A stretch of DNA of 64,000 bases from Corynebacterium kroppenstedtii. GTDB taxonomy: Bacteria > Actinomycetota > Actinomycetes > Mycobacteriales > Mycobacteriaceae. The notes beneath the pieces were generated by a model. The model was not told the origin of the DNA. It saw only the letters and a program-made list of their open reading frames with translations, and did not search any database. Every line of letters starts with the position of its first letter. Within the stretch, counting starts at the first letter, position 1. The translations under genes and the position numbers were made by a program. Positions 8,122 through 17,601 of the stretch are shown here, in pieces. Where the stretch lies: contig NZ_QFRA01000016.1 in the NCBI RefSeq assembly GCF_003243515.1, forward strand, positions 5,887-69,886, in the 5' to 3' direction.

Positions 8122-10233
8122 TTAAGTCGGGTCACTCACACGGCCTGTTTCTAAAAGCTCTTTAAATCCGTCCTCGTCGAGAAGACGCAACCCGAGGTCC
8201 CGCGCCTTCGTCTCCTTCGATCCAGCATTAGCCCCGACCACAACATAATCCGTCTTCTTGGACACGGAGCCCGCTGCCCGGCCTCCCCGAGAGATAATCG
8301 CTTCCTTCGCCGAGTCGCGCGTGAAATTCTCCAAAGTACCTGTGACGACGACGGTCGTGCCCTCCAAGGTCTGGGGTTGTGTCTGCTGCTGATTTTCCTC
8401 CATGCGGACACCGGCCACGGCCCAGGCGTCGACAATTTTTATATGCCAGTCGACGGCAAACCATGAGCGCAACGACGCCGCGATGATGCTACCCACTCCA
8501 TCGATGCGGGCTAGTTCTTCCTCGGACGCGTTACGAATGGCGTCGAGAGACCCATACTTGGTGGCCAGTGCGCGGGCAGCTGTGGGGCCCACGTGACGAA
8601 TGGAGAGCGCCACGATAACCCGCCATAACTCGGTGGACTTTGCTTCCTCGAAGTTTTTCAGCAACGCCTTCCCCGTCGCATTGACCTTCCCAGCTTTGGT
8701 GGTAAACACCGAAGTCATCAGAAGATGTGATTCATCAAGGTCAAAGAGCTCAGATTCATTAGTCAGCGCTCCCGACCTGATCAGATCCTGGATACCCGAC
8801 ACGCCCAGTGCATCGATGTCGAAGGCGGAACGGCCGGCCAAATACGTCATACGGGCAAGCAACTGACCAGGGCACCCTTGTGTATTGGGGCATCTCCAAT
8901 CCGCGTCATCAGCCTTGGCCTGCACCAACGGCGTGCCGCACTCAGGGCAGACAGTGGAGAACACGAACGGCTTTTCGGATCCGTCACGCGCATCCGCCAC
9001 CGGGCCCAGGACTTCGGGAATGACCTCACCGGCCTTGCGGATGGTGACCCTATCGCCGATGAGCACACCTTTGTCGTGGACTTCCGACGGGTTGTGCAGC
9101 GTTGCCCGAGCGACCGTTGACCCGGCCACCAGGACGGGATCCAGCACGGCGTACGTCGTCGCGCGACCAGTCCGGCCGATGCCGATGCGAATATCGCGCA
9201 GCGTCGTCACGACCTCTTCGGGCGGATATTTGTAGGCAATAGCCCACCGGGGAGCGCGCGAGGTCTCACCCAAATCCTCCTGCTCAGCGAGGTCATCAAC
9301 TTTGACGACTAGACCGTCCATTTCGTGGGTCGCGTCGTGACGGTGCTCGCCCCAGTACTCCATTTGGGCAATGACCTCGTCGGCCGAGGTCACACGCTTG
9401 GTGTACGGCGATACCCGAAAGCCCCACGCGGCCAAAGCCGTGTACGCATCATGTTGAGTCGCAGGCTCCCAGCCTTCGCGCGCTCCGATCCCGTGGCAAA
9501 TCATCGACAAATTCCGCTTAGCGGTTTCCGCCGGGTTCTTTTGCCGCAACGATCCCGCCGCGGCATTGCGCGGGTTGGCAAACGGCTTCCGGCCCTGCTC
9601 CACACGGTCGGCGTTAATCACGGCGAATTCTTCGACACCAATGAACACTTCGCCGCGCACTTCCAGCAACGCTGGTACGGGATACTCGTCCGTCGGAGAA
9701 ATTGTTTGGGGGATATTGGAGATCGTCCGGGCGTTCGGAGTGATGTCTTCGCCGGTGACGCCGTCGCCACGAGTGGCGGCAGAGACGAGTTCGCCGTCGC
9801 GATACACCAGATCGATGGATAAACCGTCGATCTTTAACTCTGTTAAGTACGTCGGCGCGGGGGTTCTATGCAGCCATTCCAGCAACTCTGACTTCGAAAA
9901 AACGTTGTCCAGGCTGTACAAGCGCTCGATGTGACGGACCGGGGCAAAGGTCACTTCGCCAGCGCTGGTCTGGGTAGGGGGCGGAACGGGCGCGCCCACC
10001 TCTTCGGTCGGTGAGCCATTCTTGGCTAACTCCGGATGGTCGGCTTCCAGGTCTTGGAGGGCCTTAAAAAGTCGGTCGAATTCGGCATCCGAGATCACGG
10101 GCTCACTGTTGTAGTACAGGTCACGGTGGTGCCGAACATCAGCAGCAAGCGTGTTCCATTGTGCTTGAAGATCGGTGCTCACGTCAGTGGAATTCCCGGA
10201 ATTATTCACACGCCCAGCATAGAGGGATTTCAC
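8122..10233 (-). CDS. ligA: NAD-dependent DNA ligase
   Basis: About 703 residues. Joins nicks in DNA using NAD. Adenylation lysine is near residue 134 in TELKIDGLSI; the four-cysteine zinc finger is CPECGTPL ... CPNTQGCPGQL; helix-hairpin-helix repeats follow; the last 80 residues are a BRCT domain (GTTVVVTGTLENFTRDSAKE). The start is uncertain: GTG at 10233 is given, but GTG codons at 10209 and 10182 are also possible because none has a strong ribosome site. Divergent from the exonuclease gene across a 136-base gap. Confidence 0.97.
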   Translation of the reverse strand: MKSLYAGRVNNSGNSTDVSTDLQAQWNTLAADVRHHRDLYYNSEPVISDAEFDRLFKALQDLEADHPELAKNGSPTEEVGAPVPPPTQTSAGEVTFAPVRHIERLYSLDNVFSKSELLEWLHRTPAPTYLTELKIDGLSIDLVYRDGELVSAATRGDGVTGEDITPNARTISNIPQTISPTDEYPVPALLEVRGEVFIGVEEFAVINADRVEQGRKPFANPRNAAAGSLRQKNPAETAKRNLSMICHGIGAREGWEPATQHDAYTALAAWGFRVSPYTKRVTSADEVIAQMEYWGEHRHDATHEMDGLVVKVDDLAEQEDLGETSRAPRWAIAYKYPPEEVVTTLRDIRIGIGRTGRATTYAVLDPVLVAGSTVARATLHNPSEVHDKGVLIGDRVTIRKAGEVIPEVLGPVADARDGSEKPFVFSTVCPECGTPLVQAKADDADWRCPNTQGCPGQLLARMTYLAGRSAFDIDALGVSGIQDLIRSGALTNESELFDLDESHLLMTSVFTTKAGKVNATGKALLKNFEEAKSTELWRVIVALSIRHVGPTAARALATKYGSLDAIRNASEEELARIDGVGSIIAASLRSWFAVDWHIKIVDAWAVAGVRMEENQQQTQPQTLEGTTVVVTGTLENFTRDSAKEAIISRGGRAAGSVSKKTDYVVVGANAGSKETKARDLGLRLLDEDGFKELLETGRVSDPT

Positions 10234-10369
10234 AGCCGGCCCACATCACAGCTGCCACCGCCAGCGCACGCCGTGGATAACGTCGAAGGCGCAACCCGTG
10301 GGCGCTACCTCCGCCAACACCCGGCGCGGACCGAACACCTATCCTCGTGTCCGACCCGTCGTCTAATCT

Positions 10370-11080
10370 ATGCCTATGCCGCTTCCATCGTCTGCGCCGA
10401 GTCACTTTGATCCCGCCTCTATGCTCAGCTTCGATCTAGAGACCACGGGCACCAATCCTCTACAGGCGAGAATTGTGACGTCGGCACTTGTGTCCATCCA
10501 TGGCGGATCGGCCAATTCCACCGAGTTACTCGCCGACCCTGGCATTGAGATTCCCGAGTCGGCGTCGAAAATTCATGGGATTTCGACGGAGTACGCGAGG
10601 GAACATGGTGAACCTCATGACGATGTTTTGCACAAAACGATTCGTGCGATTTACGACGGATGGGAGCGCGGGCAGACGCTCATTGTCTTCAATGCGGCCT
10701 ATGACCTCACGATTTTGCGGCACCTGGAGCCGTCATTTGTCTGTAGCGGATTAGTATTCGACCCCCTGGTGATGGACCGGGCGTTGGAGCCACAACGGAC
10801 AGGCCCGCGTAAGTTGGGGACCTTGGTGAAGCGTTATGGGATTCAGTTGGATAATGCCCACAATGCCAGCGCGGATGCCCTCGCAGCGGCTCGGGTGGCG
10901 TGGAAAATGGCACGGATGTGGCCTGATTTGGTGAAGAAAACGTCCGATGAGCTGATGGAGTTTCAGGCCGTTTCTTATTTCGACTACCAAATACATCTGC
11001 GTGACTATTTCGCGTCACAAGGCCGAGAGATGACGGACTTCTCCACCTCGTGGCCCATGCGGGATGGTTCACGCACGTGA
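10370..11080 (+). CDS. DEDDh 3'-5' exonuclease (DnaQ-like epsilon family)
   Basis: 236 residues. Exo I motif SFDLETTGTNP (D and E ligands), exo II FNAAYDLTIL, and exo III HNASADALAA, where His identifies the DEDDh class that includes the proofreading subunit of DNA polymerase III. The protein is a single exonuclease domain with a short tail, as in the stand-alone actinobacterial homologues. The first residues PMPLPSSAPSHF are likely flexible; an internal ATG at 10421 (MLSFDLE) is a possible shorter start. A role in repair beside ligA is plausible but unproven. Confidence 0.9.
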   Translation: MPMPLPSSAPSHFDPASMLSFDLETTGTNPLQARIVTSALVSIHGGSANSTELLADPGIEIPESASKIHGISTEYAREHGEPHDDVLHKTIRAIYDGWERGQTLIVFNAAYDLTILRHLEPSFVCSGLVFDPLVMDRALEPQRTGPRKLGTLVKRYGIQLDNAHNASADALAAARVAWKMARMWPDLVKKTSDELMEFQAVSYFDYQIHLRDYFASQGREMTDFSTSWPMRDGSRT

Positions 11081-11152
11081 CCCACATGCAACAGTAGGGC
11101 TGCTACACAATGATGGGGGCTTTCTTCCCCGCTACTTTCACTCACCACAATT

Positions 11153-11171
11153 AAAGGTTAGGATAGCCTCA
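11153..11171 (+). promoter_or_regulatory. Possible DtxR iron box at the tetR start
   Basis: AAAGGTTAGGATAGCCTCA matches the remembered 19-base DtxR palindrome (TTAGGTTAGSCTAACCTAA) at 14 positions. The box ends on the A of the tetR ATG, so a bound regulator would block transcription or initiation. The single-site match is suggestive only; four of five mismatches lie in the outer and right-hand positions. Confidence 0.4.
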
Positions 11172-11956
11172 TGCCAAGGATTTCAGCGAAGTCAGTGATT
11201 GAACACCGGCGTCAAACGTCCGAAAAAATCCTCGATGCCATCGAAGAAATCCTCGAAGAATCCCAAACCGACCAGAACGCAGCCCCGCTGACTGTCGGGA
11301 CTGTTGCTAAGCGCCTCGGTATGGGCAGGTCAAGCCTCTACCGGTATCACAACAATGTCGACGACATGATCGAAGCCGTCGTCGTTCGGGATTTCCCCCG
11401 GCGCGCCCAGGTCATCACCGACCAAATGGACGATGCACCAGGGCCGCTCGACGCTATCGAGGCCTACGCCCGCGCCAGCTTCCGCGAAGCCCGCGAGTCC
11501 CGCCACTCGTGGCGATCGGCTCTTTCTCGGGTTCACCTTGACGACGATGCACGAGCACGAATTGGACGTCTGCACGCCAAATTGACCCAGGCTTTAGCGC
11601 GTGAGGTCGATAAACTGCCGGACATTCCGGCGGAATTGAAGCCGGAACTAATCTCGAGTATCCAGTCGCTTATTAATGCTGGTGTCACCGCGATGGGTGG
11701 TCCCATGAATGGTCACGGTGGTGCCAAAGGGCCACAGGGTCGCGAAGTCACCTCGAGTTCCGGTCGTGAGGATAATGCCGAGTCCGGGCACGATTCTGTC
11801 CCCGTGATGCAGCACCACACCGCGGTGGAAACCGAGAACACTCGCGCGGTTGAACCGCTGGATAACACCGAAGTGGAAGATTGGTACGTCACCGCTATTC
11901 AGGCTGTGATTACTGCCGCGCAGAGTTCTGTGCAGCGGCCAACTCAATCCAAGTAA
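11171..11956 (+). CDS. TetR-family transcriptional regulator
   Basis: 261 residues. The N-terminal helix-turn-helix is clear: LTVGTVAKRLGMGRSSLYRY at about residues 40-59, followed by the usual NNVDDMIEAVV helix. The ligand-binding part is longer than average and contains a Gly/His/Ser-rich stretch (about residues 177-215) that looks disordered. The gene stands alone between the exonuclease and a convergent MetE-like gene, so the target is unknown. Its start overlaps a candidate DtxR site, which would put it under iron control. Confidence 0.88.
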   Translation: MPRISAKSVIEHRRQTSEKILDAIEEILEESQTDQNAAPLTVGTVAKRLGMGRSSLYRYHNNVDDMIEAVVVRDFPRRAQVITDQMDDAPGPLDAIEAYARASFREARESRHSWRSALSRVHLDDDARARIGRLHAKLTQALAREVDKLPDIPAELKPELISSIQSLINAGVTAMGGPMNGHGGAKGPQGREVTSSSGREDNAESGHDSVPVMQHHTAVETENTRAVEPLDNTEVEDWYVTAIQAVITAAQSSVQRPTQSK

Positions 11957-12003
11957 ACCCGGGGCCAGCGGAGCTGCTAGGACGCTCACGGCTACTGCCG
12001 CGA

Positions 12004-13203
12004 CTATAGGTCTCCGCTATCGCGGCGGAGCATATCCCTCACATCGTCAGCTAAACGCAGCGATTCCGCAGTGGACTGCTCCCGCCCACGTCGGCCATGT
12101 CCTTCAACAAGGCTCACCCGCTCCCCCATGAGGATCGGGTTAATCCTCATCGCTTTCCACACACGCGCAATGCGTACCGCACGATCGCGGGCGGGATCCT
12201 CAGTTGCGTACGCGGTTGTCACGGCAGCCTGATCACGGTCACTAGCATCAGCGCCGGCACGAGCACCAACACCGCCGGCCGTAGCCCCTGGAACGATCCC
12301 AGCAGCATCGTCATCGACAGCACCACTGTCGCCCACCACGCCTATCACCATCAACCGGCCGTCCGCGTCGATAAGCTCACCCACTCGGTCGAGCATGTGG
12401 TGCGTCGACGACCCATCCGCGGCGGCGCGTTCCAGTTCATCCAGCCCGATCAGCGACATTGCCCACGCTGGCATCTCGAGATCATCCGGTAGTGATGCCC
12501 CACAAGACATCACAACACCAGCAACAACGCTCTGAGAGGCGTCATCGATAATAACCCCTCCCAGCTCGTCGAACACGCCCCCAATGGTCCTGTCCCACTC
12601 AGTACTCAGAACATCGTTGTGGACGGGAGGAATAATGTCCCAATCAGTGGTCCCCGCGATACGTCCCCGGACGAGCGTGTCCACGTAGGGTTCCTCAATC
12701 TGCAAGACAATGTGCTTACCAAACCGGCGGTGGATCTCCGAAAGGTACTCGGCGACACCGCCACTCCACTCGTCATGAAAACCCCGAACCGCCGACTTAT
12801 CCGACACAATACGGTGACCATCCGATAATTCCGTCGTGACTGCCAGCGACCACGGCCCCATCACCTGGACCTTCATCTCCTGGCTAGAGAGCGCAGAACC
12901 GCCTTCCCACGCTTCCTCATACACATCGATGTCGCGATGGATCTCATCATTGCGACGACGTGACGCCACCGTCGGGCCCGACATTTGCCACGATCGTGGC
13001 CCCTGAACGTAGGAGGACGACAACAGCGACAATGTCGATCCTGACAAGGACGACCCGACACCGCGGTTAATCAACTGCGGGATGAATGGCAACGCGGCCT
13101 CCCCAGCAATAATGCGAGCCGCCTCGCGAGGATCACGAGTTTCCAGGGCTCCCCACCCCGACGCCCACGTCGCGCCGCCCAAATTCTGGTTCATGGCCAG
13201 CAT
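12004..13203 (-). CDS. MetE C-terminal-like (cobalamin-independent methionine synthase family) protein
   Basis: 399 residues from the ATG at 13203, which lies 1 base after the mnmA stop; another ATG at 13194 is possible. The fold family is suggested by the N-terminal GATWASGWGALETRDPREAARII and by VMGPWSLAVTT and LQIEEPYVDTLVRG, which resemble the barrel of vitamin-B12-independent methionine synthase. The full zinc site and homocysteine-binding set of a real MetE are not obvious, so methyl transfer is not assured. A stretch near residues 290-320 is Gly/Ala/Asp-rich. This family sits after mnmA in other corynebacteria, as I recall. Co-transcribed with mnmA; function unknown. Confidence 0.72.
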   Translation of the reverse strand: MLAMNQNLGGATWASGWGALETRDPREAARIIAGEAALPFIPQLINRGVGSSLSGSTLSLLSSSYVQGPRSWQMSGPTVASRRRNDEIHRDIDVYEEAWEGGSALSSQEMKVQVMGPWSLAVTTELSDGHRIVSDKSAVRGFHDEWSGGVAEYLSEIHRRFGKHIVLQIEEPYVDTLVRGRIAGTTDWDIIPPVHNDVLSTEWDRTIGGVFDELGGVIIDDASQSVVAGVVMSCGASLPDDLEMPAWAMSLIGLDELERAAADGSSTHHMLDRVGELIDADGRLMVIGVVGDSGAVDDDAAGIVPGATAGGVGARAGADASDRDQAAVTTAYATEDPARDRAVRIARVWKAMRINPILMGERVSLVEGHGRRGREQSTAESLRLADDVRDMLRRDSGDL

Positions 13204-13204
13204 A

Positions 13205-14323
13205 TTAGTTGTTCGAGGAGGCGCCCGCGGTGGTCGGATGCAGCTTAGAGACCGAGACTGTGTCACAAATCGTTCCCGAGCCCAACACAATGTCGCCATC
13301 AGGGTCGGGACGGTAAATCACCGCAGCTTGACCGCGCGCAACACCAGTGAGCGGAGAATGAAGTTCAATCGTTGCCACACCGTCGTCAATACTTACCGTG
13401 GCATCGACAACACCGCCATGGGCACGAACCTGGACTTGGCACTCCTGCGTCGATCCTTCATGCTCATTGAGGCGAATGAGACGATCGGCATACAACCGTC
13501 CGACACGAAGATCGTCGCGGGTGCCGACGGTGACAGTTCCGGCATCAGCATCAATATCGGTGACATACCTGGGCTTACCATCAGGCGCTGGACCAGGTAG
13601 ACCGAGCCCCTTACGCTGCCCAATGGTGAAACCGTAGATGCCATCGTGATGGCCGATCACGTTGCCATCCTGGTCTTTCAAATCACCCGACCGGACACCG
13701 ATGTGGTTGCCCAAGAAGGCCTTCGTATTCCCATCCGGGATGAAGCAAATGTCATGGCTATCGGGCTTCGAGGCAGTCACGAGTCCAGCTGCCTCCGCCT
13801 CTTTGCGGATATCAGGCTTGCGGGTGTCTCCCAGCGGGAATAAACAATGGGCCAGCTGCTCATCGTTCAACACCCCCAGGACATACGACTGGTCTTTCTT
13901 ATCGTCGATGGCCCGTCGGAGTTCGCCGTCCTTCAACCGCGCATAATGGCCCGTCGCCACGGCATCAAACCCCAGCGCGATACCACGGTCGAGCAGCGCC
14001 TGGAATTTAATCTTCTCATTACACCGCAGGCAAGGGTTGGGGGTCTCCCCCATCTCGTACGAATTAATAAAAGGATCGACGACGTCCTCGCGGAATCGAT
14101 CGGAAAAGTCCCAAACGTAGAAAGGGATTCCCAGCGCATCGGCAACACGACGAGCATCGCCGGAATCTTCCAGCGAACAACACCCACGCGAACCGACACG
14201 CAGCGTCGTCGGCGTCGAAGCTAGTGCTAAATGAACGCCGATGACCTCATGCCCCTCGGCGACCAATCGCGCAGCGGCAACGGATGAATCAACACCGCCG
14301 CTCATTGCTGCCATTACACGCAT
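13205..14323 (-). CDS. mnmA: tRNA 2-thiouridylase MnmA
   Basis: 372 residues from the ATG at 14323 (MRVMAAMSGGVDSS). Thiolates U34 of tRNA-Lys, -Glu and -Gln. The PP-loop SGGVDSS is at residues 8-14, the first catalytic Cys is in NPCLRCNEKIKF, the second in SHDICFIPDGN, and GHYAR and TIGQRKGLG are family blocks. The sulfur donor is most likely the cysteine desulfurase encoded just upstream, 101 bases away on the same strand, which makes this a sulfur-relay pair. Confidence 0.96.
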   Translation of the reverse strand: MRVMAAMSGGVDSSVAAARLVAEGHEVIGVHLALASTPTTLRVGSRGCCSLEDSGDARRVADALGIPFYVWDFSDRFREDVVDPFINSYEMGETPNPCLRCNEKIKFQALLDRGIALGFDAVATGHYARLKDGELRRAIDDKKDQSYVLGVLNDEQLAHCLFPLGDTRKPDIRKEAEAAGLVTASKPDSHDICFIPDGNTKAFLGNHIGVRSGDLKDQDGNVIGHHDGIYGFTIGQRKGLGLPGPAPDGKPRYVTDIDADAGTVTVGTRDDLRVGRLYADRLIRLNEHEGSTQECQVQVRAHGGVVDATVSIDDGVATIELHSPLTGVARGQAAVIYRPDPDGDIVLGSGTICDTVSVSKLHPTTAGASSNN

Positions 14324-14424
14324 GACAATCCCATCTGTTGAATACGAAACTAAGCCACACACTTTAGGTAGTTGTGCTCACCAGGACAACCCTGCTTACG
14401 AAGGTACTGTGCCAGGCTGGTTAC

Positions 14425-15603
14425 TTACGCCATCCCGGCAGCACGCGCCTGTTCAACGATCTTCGGGAGGACCGCTTCCAGAGCGGCAACATCTTTTTCC
14501 GACGTCGTCCGACCCAAGGTAAACCGTAGCGTTCCGCGGGCGGCGACGGGCTCCACGCCAATCGCCATGACCACATAGCTCACCCGATTCACGCCAGCCG
14601 CACACGCCGACCCCATCGACGCGTCGAAGCCGGCTTGGTCCAACAACATAATGAGGCTATCGCCTTCCGCGCCCGGGAAACTCACATGAACATGCCCCGG
14701 CAGCGCTGGCTCCGCCGTATGAATTAACGAATCCGGGATTTCTCGCTTAATGAAGGACAGTAAGCGGTCCCGAAGCTCGGTGATCCGAGCACGTTCGGCA
14801 TACATCTCCTGACAGGCCTCGGTCAAGGCGGCAGCGGTCCCCACCGCACCGGCAACATTCAGTGTTCCTGGGCGAATGGATCTTTCCTGCCCGCCACCAC
14901 GCAGAATCTTATGAAGATTGGTTGCACGCCCGCACAACAACAAACCCGTCGAGCGAGGGCCACCAAACTTGTGTGCCGACGCCGCAATTGTCGTCGCACC
15001 CGACGAATGAAAATCCACGGGAACGTGGCCAACGGCCTGTACGGCATCAGCATGCCACGGGACGTTGTGCTCTGCGGCCAACGATGCAATCTCATCAACC
15101 GGTTGCAACGCACCGGTTTCGTTATTCGCCCACTGGAGAGCCATGAGCGTGGCTGGTCCGTCGGTAAGAACGTCGGCAAGAAAATCGTTGCGATAGTGGC
15201 CGCTGGAATCAACGGGTACCTCGATAACATCTGCTTCTGGACCCGGTGAGAACGGATCTGTGCCCAGCGCTTTGGCCGGTTCTAACACGGCGGGGTGTTC
15301 CACCGATCCGACGATAACACGGTGGGACGATGAATTCTCATGGGCACGTTCAGCATAAAGTCCCTGCACAGCGAGGTTATCGGCCTCAGTTCCTGATGCC
15401 GTGAAAATGACCTCGATCGGCTCAGCACCGAGCAAACGCGCGATAGTTTCGCGAGCTTCTTCCACAGCTTTGCGCGCATCACGCCCTGACGCGTACTGGC
15501 CCCCGGGGTTCAGAAGATCCCACGAGTCCATGATGGCGTCTTTGGCAACCTGTCGGAAAGGACTTGTTGCGGCATGATCCATAAAAAAACGAGCTGTAGT
15601 CAC
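14425..15603 (-). CDS. Cysteine desulfurase (NifS/IscS family)
   Basis: 392 residues from GTG 15603. Takes sulfur from cysteine and passes it as persulfide. PLP lysine is in SAHKFGGPRSTG, the active Cys in GSACAAGV, and the N-terminal block MDHAATSPF is typical. The start is a real problem: GTG at 15603 lies inside the stem of a terminator hairpin, and the alternative ATG at 15582 follows its T-run directly; neither has a properly spaced ribosome site. The GTG gives seven residues before the DHAAT block, close to other NifS proteins. It precedes mnmA, so a role in tRNA thiolation is likely. Confidence 0.94.
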   Translation of the reverse strand: MTTARFFMDHAATSPFRQVAKDAIMDSWDLLNPGGQYASGRDARKAVEEARETIARLLGAEPIEVIFTASGTEADNLAVQGLYAERAHENSSSHRVIVGSVEHPAVLEPAKALGTDPFSPGPEADVIEVPVDSSGHYRNDFLADVLTDGPATLMALQWANNETGALQPVDEIASLAAEHNVPWHADAVQAVGHVPVDFHSSGATTIAASAHKFGGPRSTGLLLCGRATNLHKILRGGGQERSIRPGTLNVAGAVGTAAALTEACQEMYAERARITELRDRLLSFIKREIPDSLIHTAEPALPGHVHVSFPGAEGDSLIMLLDQAGFDASMGSACAAGVNRVSYVVMAIGVEPVAARGTLRFTLGRTTSEKDVAALEAVLPKIVEQARAAGMA

Positions 15604-15628
15604 CCTTCGAAGGGTAATACAGCTCGTT
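15583..15628 (-). terminator. Intrinsic terminator of etfBA, overlapping the start of the cysteine desulfurase gene
   Basis: On the minus strand a perfect 11-base stem (AACGAGCTGTA / TACAGCTCGTT) encloses an inner stem ACCCT-TCGA-AGGGT, followed by seven T residues at 15583-15589. It lies 45 bases after the etfA stop and has every mark of a Rho-independent terminator. Its 3' arm and T-run are also codons 1-7 of the next gene, so it may instead act as an attenuator. Confidence 0.88.
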
Positions 15629-15672
15629 CAAGCCTTCATCTAGTGCTCATGCACTTAACGGTGCCGATTCAT

Positions 15673-16623
15673 CTAGCGGCTTTTAATGGCCTCAGTAGCC
15701 TGAGGAGCTACGTCGAACAAGTCACCGACGATTCCAAAGTCGGCGATCTCGAAGATGGCAGCTTCCTCGTCCTTGTTGACCGCAACAATAGTCTTGGATG
15801 TCTGCATGCCTGCCTTGTGCTGGATAGCACCTGAAATACCGAGCGCCACATAGAGGTCCGGCGACACTGTCTTACCCGTTTGCCCCACCTGGAACTTGCC
15901 CGGGTAGTAGTCAGAGTCAACGGCGGCACGGGAGGCGCCCACTGCGGCGCCCAGAGCATCGGCCAAGGGCTCGATAACGTCGGAGAACCCGTCTGCAGAT
16001 CCGACGCCGCGGCCACCAGAGACCACGATCTTCGCTTCGGTGAGCTCGGGGCGGTCGCCAGCCTCTGCCGGGGAAAAGAAGGTGACCTTCACGGCAACTG
16101 GGCCGGGCTCAGGCATCTCGACGGGCTCAATATTTCCTGCGGCTGCCTGGGGCTCGGGATCGACCGAACCGGGACGGAGGAGGAAAATCGGGGAAAATCC
16201 TCCGACGGAGAGCTCGACGGTGCAATCGCCACCGAAGATAGAGCTGGCTGCAGTGTGATCAGCGTTAATCTCTGTCACATCGCAGAGAACACCGGATGCT
16301 ACGCGGGCACCGACGCGCCCACCGATCTCTTTGCCCGTCGCGGAGGACGAAATGATGACGGGCACTTCAAGGCCCGCTGCCAGGGCAGACAATGCGTCAA
16401 CAGAAGGCGTCACCAAGTAGTTAGCAGCATAATCATTTTCTGCTGCGTAAATGGTTTCCGCACCTGCAGCGGCTAAGTCGTCCTTCAAGGCTTCTGCTGT
16501 GCCCTCGGCGCCGACAACTACCGCCCCCACGGAACCGAACACGCGACCAGCGGTAATCAGTTCGTTGGTGTTGTTGGACAAGGCTCCATCAGCATGTTCA
16601 ACGAGAACTAGTACATCAGTCAT
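15673..16623 (-). CDS. etfA: Electron transfer flavoprotein alpha subunit
   Basis: 316 residues. With EtfB it carries electrons from acyl-CoA and other flavin dehydrogenases to the quinone pool. The C-terminal FAD-binding signature is plain: LYVALGISGAIQHKAGM then TIVAVNKDEEAAIF and DFGIVGDLF. The N-terminal half is the Rossmann-like domain (TDVLVLVEHADGAL). ATG preceded by AAAGGA. It follows etfB by 90 bases on the same strand and is closed by a strong hairpin. Confidence 0.96.
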   Translation of the reverse strand: MTDVLVLVEHADGALSNNTNELITAGRVFGSVGAVVVGAEGTAEALKDDLAAAGAETIYAAENDYAANYLVTPSVDALSALAAGLEVPVIISSSATGKEIGGRVGARVASGVLCDVTEINADHTAASSIFGGDCTVELSVGGFSPIFLLRPGSVDPEPQAAAGNIEPVEMPEPGPVAVKVTFFSPAEAGDRPELTEAKIVVSGGRGVGSADGFSDVIEPLADALGAAVGASRAAVDSDYYPGKFQVGQTGKTVSPDLYVALGISGAIQHKAGMQTSKTIVAVNKDEEAAIFEIADFGIVGDLFDVAPQATEAIKSR

Positions 16624-16713
16624 GGGAAAGTCCTTTCGTTACCGGCCATTACTGACCGAATATTCCTGTTAGTAAACAAACAACGATGGTGAGTTATGGA
16701 ATCGATGCCACGT

Positions 16714-17502
16714 TTAGATGAGCTTTTCGTTGGCCAAGAATTCCACGAACTTCGTTCCGCCATCGCCTTCGTCGGTAATGATTTCACCAGCGGACTTTTC
16801 CGGCTTGGGTGCGTATCCGGTCACGGACGTCGCAGCATTCTCCAATCCGACGTTGGCAGCGTCGACTCCAATATCCTCGAGATCGACCTGCTGAATCTTC
16901 TTCTTCTTTGCTGCCATGATTCCCTTGAAAGCAGCGAAGCGAGGCTCGTTAGCCTTCTCAGTTACGGAGATAATGGCCGGTGTCGGAGCCTCCAGGCTGT
17001 ACACGCCCTCTTCGCGAGCGCTTTCGCCGGTGACCGTGCCATTTTCGACGGAGAATGAACGCAGACCGGTCACCGCGGGGATCTGGCGGTATTCCGAGAT
17101 CAACCCGGGCACAGTTCCCATATTGCCGTCGGTGGACTCATTGCCGCAGATAATGAGTTCGATGTCATCAACCAGGTTGAGGGCCTGCGACAGTGTCCAT
17201 GCAGTTCCCAGGACATCGGAGCCAGCAAGGGCGTCATCACACACGTGGATAGCTTCGTCGCAGCCGAGCGACAGCGCCTTCCGCAGTGCTTCCTTGGCAC
17301 TTTCGGGGCCGACGGTCAACGCGGTGACTGTGTAATCCCCTCCTGCTTCCTTGAGCTGAAGGGCTGCTTCCACGGCGTTTTCATTGATCTCGTCGAGAAC
17401 CTGATCGGTGCTCTCGCGGTCAACGGTGTAATCGTCCTCGGTGAGCTGCCGCTCGGAGTAGGTGTCCGGTACTTGCTTAACTAACACGACAATGTTCGAC
17501 AT
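16714..17502 (-). CDS. etfB: Electron transfer flavoprotein beta subunit
   Basis: 262 residues. Partner of EtfA. Family blocks include IVVLVKQVPDTYSERQL at the start, the AMP-binding region ICGNESTDGNMGTVPGLISEY, and the recognition-loop segment FAAFKGIMAAKKKKIQ. AAAGG stands before the ATG. First gene of the etfBA unit; the 261-base region before it holds a 14-base inverted repeat that may be an operator. Confidence 0.96.
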   Translation of the reverse strand: MSNIVVLVKQVPDTYSERQLTEDDYTVDRESTDQVLDEINENAVEAALQLKEAGGDYTVTALTVGPESAKEALRKALSLGCDEAIHVCDDALAGSDVLGTAWTLSQALNLVDDIELIICGNESTDGNMGTVPGLISEYRQIPAVTGLRSFSVENGTVTGESAREEGVYSLEAPTPAIISVTEKANEPRFAAFKGIMAAKKKKIQQVDLEDIGVDAANVGLENAATSVTGYAPKPEKSAGEIITDEGDGGTKFVEFLANEKLI

Positions 17503-17601
17503 TCATTCACCTTTCTCACGGTGTCGGGGCGAAAAACCGGAGGCTGCAGCCGTCGCCGGCGTACCTCACATCAATATCTCGCTCGTTTTGAAGACCACTT
17601 T

